DNA from: Thiobacillus sp.
GTDB lineage: Bacteria > Pseudomonadota > Gammaproteobacteria > Burkholderiales > Thiobacillaceae
Length of the DNA: 7,554 bases
Assembly: GCF_024708915.1 (NCBI RefSeq)
Contig: NZ_JANJXQ010000091.1
Location: forward strand, 1-7,554
Direction: 5' to 3'
Position 1 is the first letter of the stretch; every line of letters starts with the position of its first letter. The position numbers and the translations under genes were made by a program. The notes beneath the pieces are model-generated. The model saw nothing but the letters and a program-made list of their open reading frames with translations. It was not told where the DNA came from and did not search any database. Shown piece by piece: positions 5,906 to 7,554 of the stretch.

Positions 5906-7369
5906 CTACAGGCCGAGATCCGCCCACAGCGCGTCGACGCGCGCCTTCACCGCCGCATCCATGACGATCGGCGTGCCCCATTCGCGCGCCGTCTCGCCCG
6001 GCCACTTGTTGGTGGCGTCGATGCCCATCTTGCTGCCGAGCCCGGACACCGGGCTGGCGAAATCGAGGTAGTCGATCGGCGTGTTCTCCACCAGCAGCGT
6101 ATCGCGCGCCGGATCGACGCGGGTGGTCAGCGCCCACATGACTTCCTTCCAGTCGCGCACGTCGACGTCGTCGTCGGTGACGAGGATGAACTTGGTGTAC
6201 ATGAACTGGCGCAGAAAACTCCACACGCCGAACATCACCCGCTTGGCGTGGCCGGGATAGGCCTTCTTCATGGAGACCACCGCCATGCGGTAGGAGCAGC
6301 CTTCGGGCGGCAGGTAGAAATCGGCGATTTCGGGAAACTGCTTCTGCAGCAGCGGCACGAACACCTCGTTCAAGGCGACGCCGAGGATCGCCGGCTCGTC
6401 CGGCGGCTTGCCGGTGTAGGTGCTGTGATAGATCGGATCGCGCCGCAGCGTGATGCGCTCGACGGTGAACACCGGGAAGGTTTCCTGCTCGTTGTAGTAG
6501 CCGGTGTGGTCGCCGTACGGCCCTTCCAGTGCGGTTTCATTGGGATGGATCACGCCTTCGAGCACGATCTCGGCGGACGCCGGCACCTGCAGTTCGCTGC
6601 CGAGGCATTGCACCACTTCGGTCTTGGCGCCGCGCAAGAGGCCGGCGAACTGGTATTCGGAGAGCGAGTCCGGCACCGGGGTGACGGCGCCGAGGATGGT
6701 CGCCGGGTCGGCGCCGAGCGCCACCGCGAGCGGAAACGGCTCGCCCGGATGCGCCAGTTGATGCTCGCGAAAATCCAGCGCGCCGCCGCGGTGTGCCAGC
6801 CAGCGCATGATCACCTTGTTCGGGGCGATCACCTGCTGGCGGTAGATGCCGAGGTTCTGCCGCTTCTTATGCGGGCCGCGGGTCACCGTGAGGCCCCAGG
6901 TGATCAGCGGCGCCACGTCGCCCGGCCAGCAGTGCTGGATGGGCAGGCGATGCAGGTCGACATCGTCGCCTTCGATCACCACCGCCTGGCAGGGCGCGTG
7001 TCGCACCTGGGCAGGACTCATGTGCCACAGCGATCGGACCATGCTGCCCAGTCCGGTCATGGCCTTGAGGCCTTTGGGTGCCTCGGGCTCCTTCAGTCGC
7101 GCCAGCAGTTCGCCGAACAGCCGCAGCTCGGTCAGACTGTTCACCCCCATGGCACGTGCCACCCGATCGGGCGTGCCAAAGAGATTGCCCAGGACGGGGA
7201 TGCGGTGGCCGGTGGGGCGTTCGAACAGCAAGGCGGGGCCGGCGGATCGCAGCACCCGGTCGCACAGCGCCGTCATTTCCAGGTGGGGGGAGACGGGCTC
7301 CCGCACCCGGCGCAGTTCGCCGGCCGCTTCCAGCTGGGTGATGAAGTCGCGCAGGTCCCGGTAGGCCAT
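5906..7369 (-). CDS. ubiD: 4-hydroxy-3-polyprenylbenzoate decarboxylase
   Basis: A 487-aa cytoplasmic prenylated-FMN-dependent decarboxylase that removes the carboxyl group of polyprenyl-4-hydroxybenzoate in ubiquinone biosynthesis. Length and residue positions agree with E. coli UbiD as I remember it: N172 (metal) in QNLGIYRQQ (171-179), I175-R177, R189-L191 and R194-G195 (cofactor binding), E238 in SEYQFAG (metal), and D287 in [10 protein letters not shown] (proton donor). The sequence therefore looks fully functional. The [10 protein letters not shown] start is the normal family N terminus; the ribosome binding site is weak (GAGCGG), but the gene begins only five bases after the ubiX stop, so translation is probably coupled. 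The cofactor is supplied by UbiX from the gene immediately upstream, so the pair forms a functional unit. A related aromatic-acid decarboxylase is the only alternative; the length and motif spacing favour UbiD itself. Confidence 0.96.
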   Translation of the reverse strand: MAYRDLRDFITQLEAAGELRRVREPVSPHLEMTALCDRVLRSAGPALLFERPTGHRIPVLGNLFGTPDRVARAMGVNSLTELRLFGELLARLKEPEAPKGLKAMTGLGSMVRSLWHMSPAQVRHAPCQAVVIEGDDVDLHRLPIQHCWPGDVAPLITWGLTVTRGPHKKRQNLGIYRQQVIAPNKVIMRWLAHRGGALDFREHQLAHPGEPFPLAVALGADPATILGAVTPVPDSLSEYQFAGLLRGAKTEVVQCLGSELQVPASAEIVLEGVIHPNETALEGPYGDHTGYYNEQETFPVFTVERITLRRDPIYHSTYTGKPPDEPAILGVALNEVFVPLLQKQFPEIADFYLPPEGCSYRMAVVSMKKAYPGHAKRVMFGVWSFLRQFMYTKFILVTDDDVDVRDWKEVMWALTTRVDPARDTLLVENTPIDYLDFASPVSGLGSKMGIDATNKWPGETAREWGTPIVMDAAVKARVDALWADLGL

Positions 7370-7374
7370 GCCGC

Positions 7375-7554
7375 TCAGACGCTCTGCCGCAGACCGCTCC
7401 AGCGGTCGCTGAGCTGGTGGGGCAGGTCCAGCAGATCCATCACGCGGGCGATGCTGGCGTCGACCAGGTCCTCGATGCGCTGGGGGCGCAGATAGAAGGC
7501 CGGCATGGGCGGGCAGATGATGCCCCCCATCTCGGTGACCGTGGTCATGTTGCG
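7375..7554 (-). CDS. ubiX: Flavin prenyltransferase UbiX (partial, C-terminal end)
   Basis: Only the last 59 residues are present; the gene enters from the right edge. The visible part starts at [20 protein letters not shown] and continues with [22 protein letters not shown], which is the conserved UbiX/Pad1 C-terminal segment: the EMGGII-PP-PAFY-RP block followed by the terminal helix. UbiX joins a dimethylallyl group to FMN to make the prenylated FMN that UbiD needs. The C-terminal tail ([17 protein letters not shown]) extends somewhat beyond the terminal helix. The TGA at 7375-7377 lies five bases before the ubiD start. The phosphate- and flavin-binding N-terminal parts are outside the window. 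Confidence 0.93.
   Translation of the reverse strand, partial: RNMTTVTEMGGIICPPMPAFYLRPQRIEDLVDASIARVMDLLDLPHQLSDRWSGLRQSV

Noticed and set aside
5867..7495. Long open frame on the plus strand (542 codons) opposite ubiD and the end of ubiX.
   Set aside because: The minus strand encodes a full UbiD with all active-site residues. The plus-strand product is His/Gly/Arg-rich and of low plausibility.

Overview
The window is a densely packed, GC-rich bacterial chromosome segment. Gene content and protein style (a ubiX-ubiD pair, a PBP4-type DacB, a periplasmic Cu/Zn superoxide dismutase, an HDOD-GAF protein and a small periplasmic cytochrome c) point to a Gram-negative proteobacterium. My best guess is a betaproteobacterium of the Nitrosomonadales/Gallionellales type; this is inference from family resemblance, not a database match. 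I see no mobile elements, CRISPR arrays, tRNA or rRNA genes.

Layout. (1) Positions 1-279, minus strand: the N-terminal half of an exported Cu/Zn superoxide dismutase (sodC), cut by the window edge. (2) A 263-base divergent intergenic region (280-542) with GC hairpins. (3) Plus strand, 543-2234: an HDOD-GAF signalling protein. (4) 2308-2772: a small exported mono-heme c-type cytochrome with an Asp run at its mature N terminus. (5) 2837-4279: dacB (PBP4-type D-Ala-D-Ala carboxypeptidase/endopeptidase), followed with overlapping reading frames by a 72-aa membrane protein (4276-4494) and a 67-aa Trp-rich protein (4481-4684). (6) These run into a convergent minus-strand block. Read in its own direction from the right edge, this is ubiX (C-terminal end only, 7554-7375), ubiD (7369-5906), a divergent PyrR-like phosphoribosyltransferase (5895-5308), and then, after a 63-base gap with its own promoter-like site, a membrane-anchored glycine-zipper protein (5244-4702).

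Functionally, ubiX and ubiD form the prenylated-flavin maker/user pair for ubiquinone biosynthesis. The phosphoribosyltransferase begins 10 bases after the ubiD stop and is probably co-transcribed with it. dacB and the two small genes behind it look translationally coupled. The sodC, cytochrome, DacB and glycine-zipper products are all predicted to act in the cell envelope or periplasm.

Most of the window is ordinary housekeeping. The points most worth a second look are the PyrR-like protein attached to ubiX-ubiD, the two tiny overlapping genes behind dacB, and the unusual translation start region of the HDOD-GAF gene (three in-frame ATGs exactly 21 bases apart behind a hairpin).
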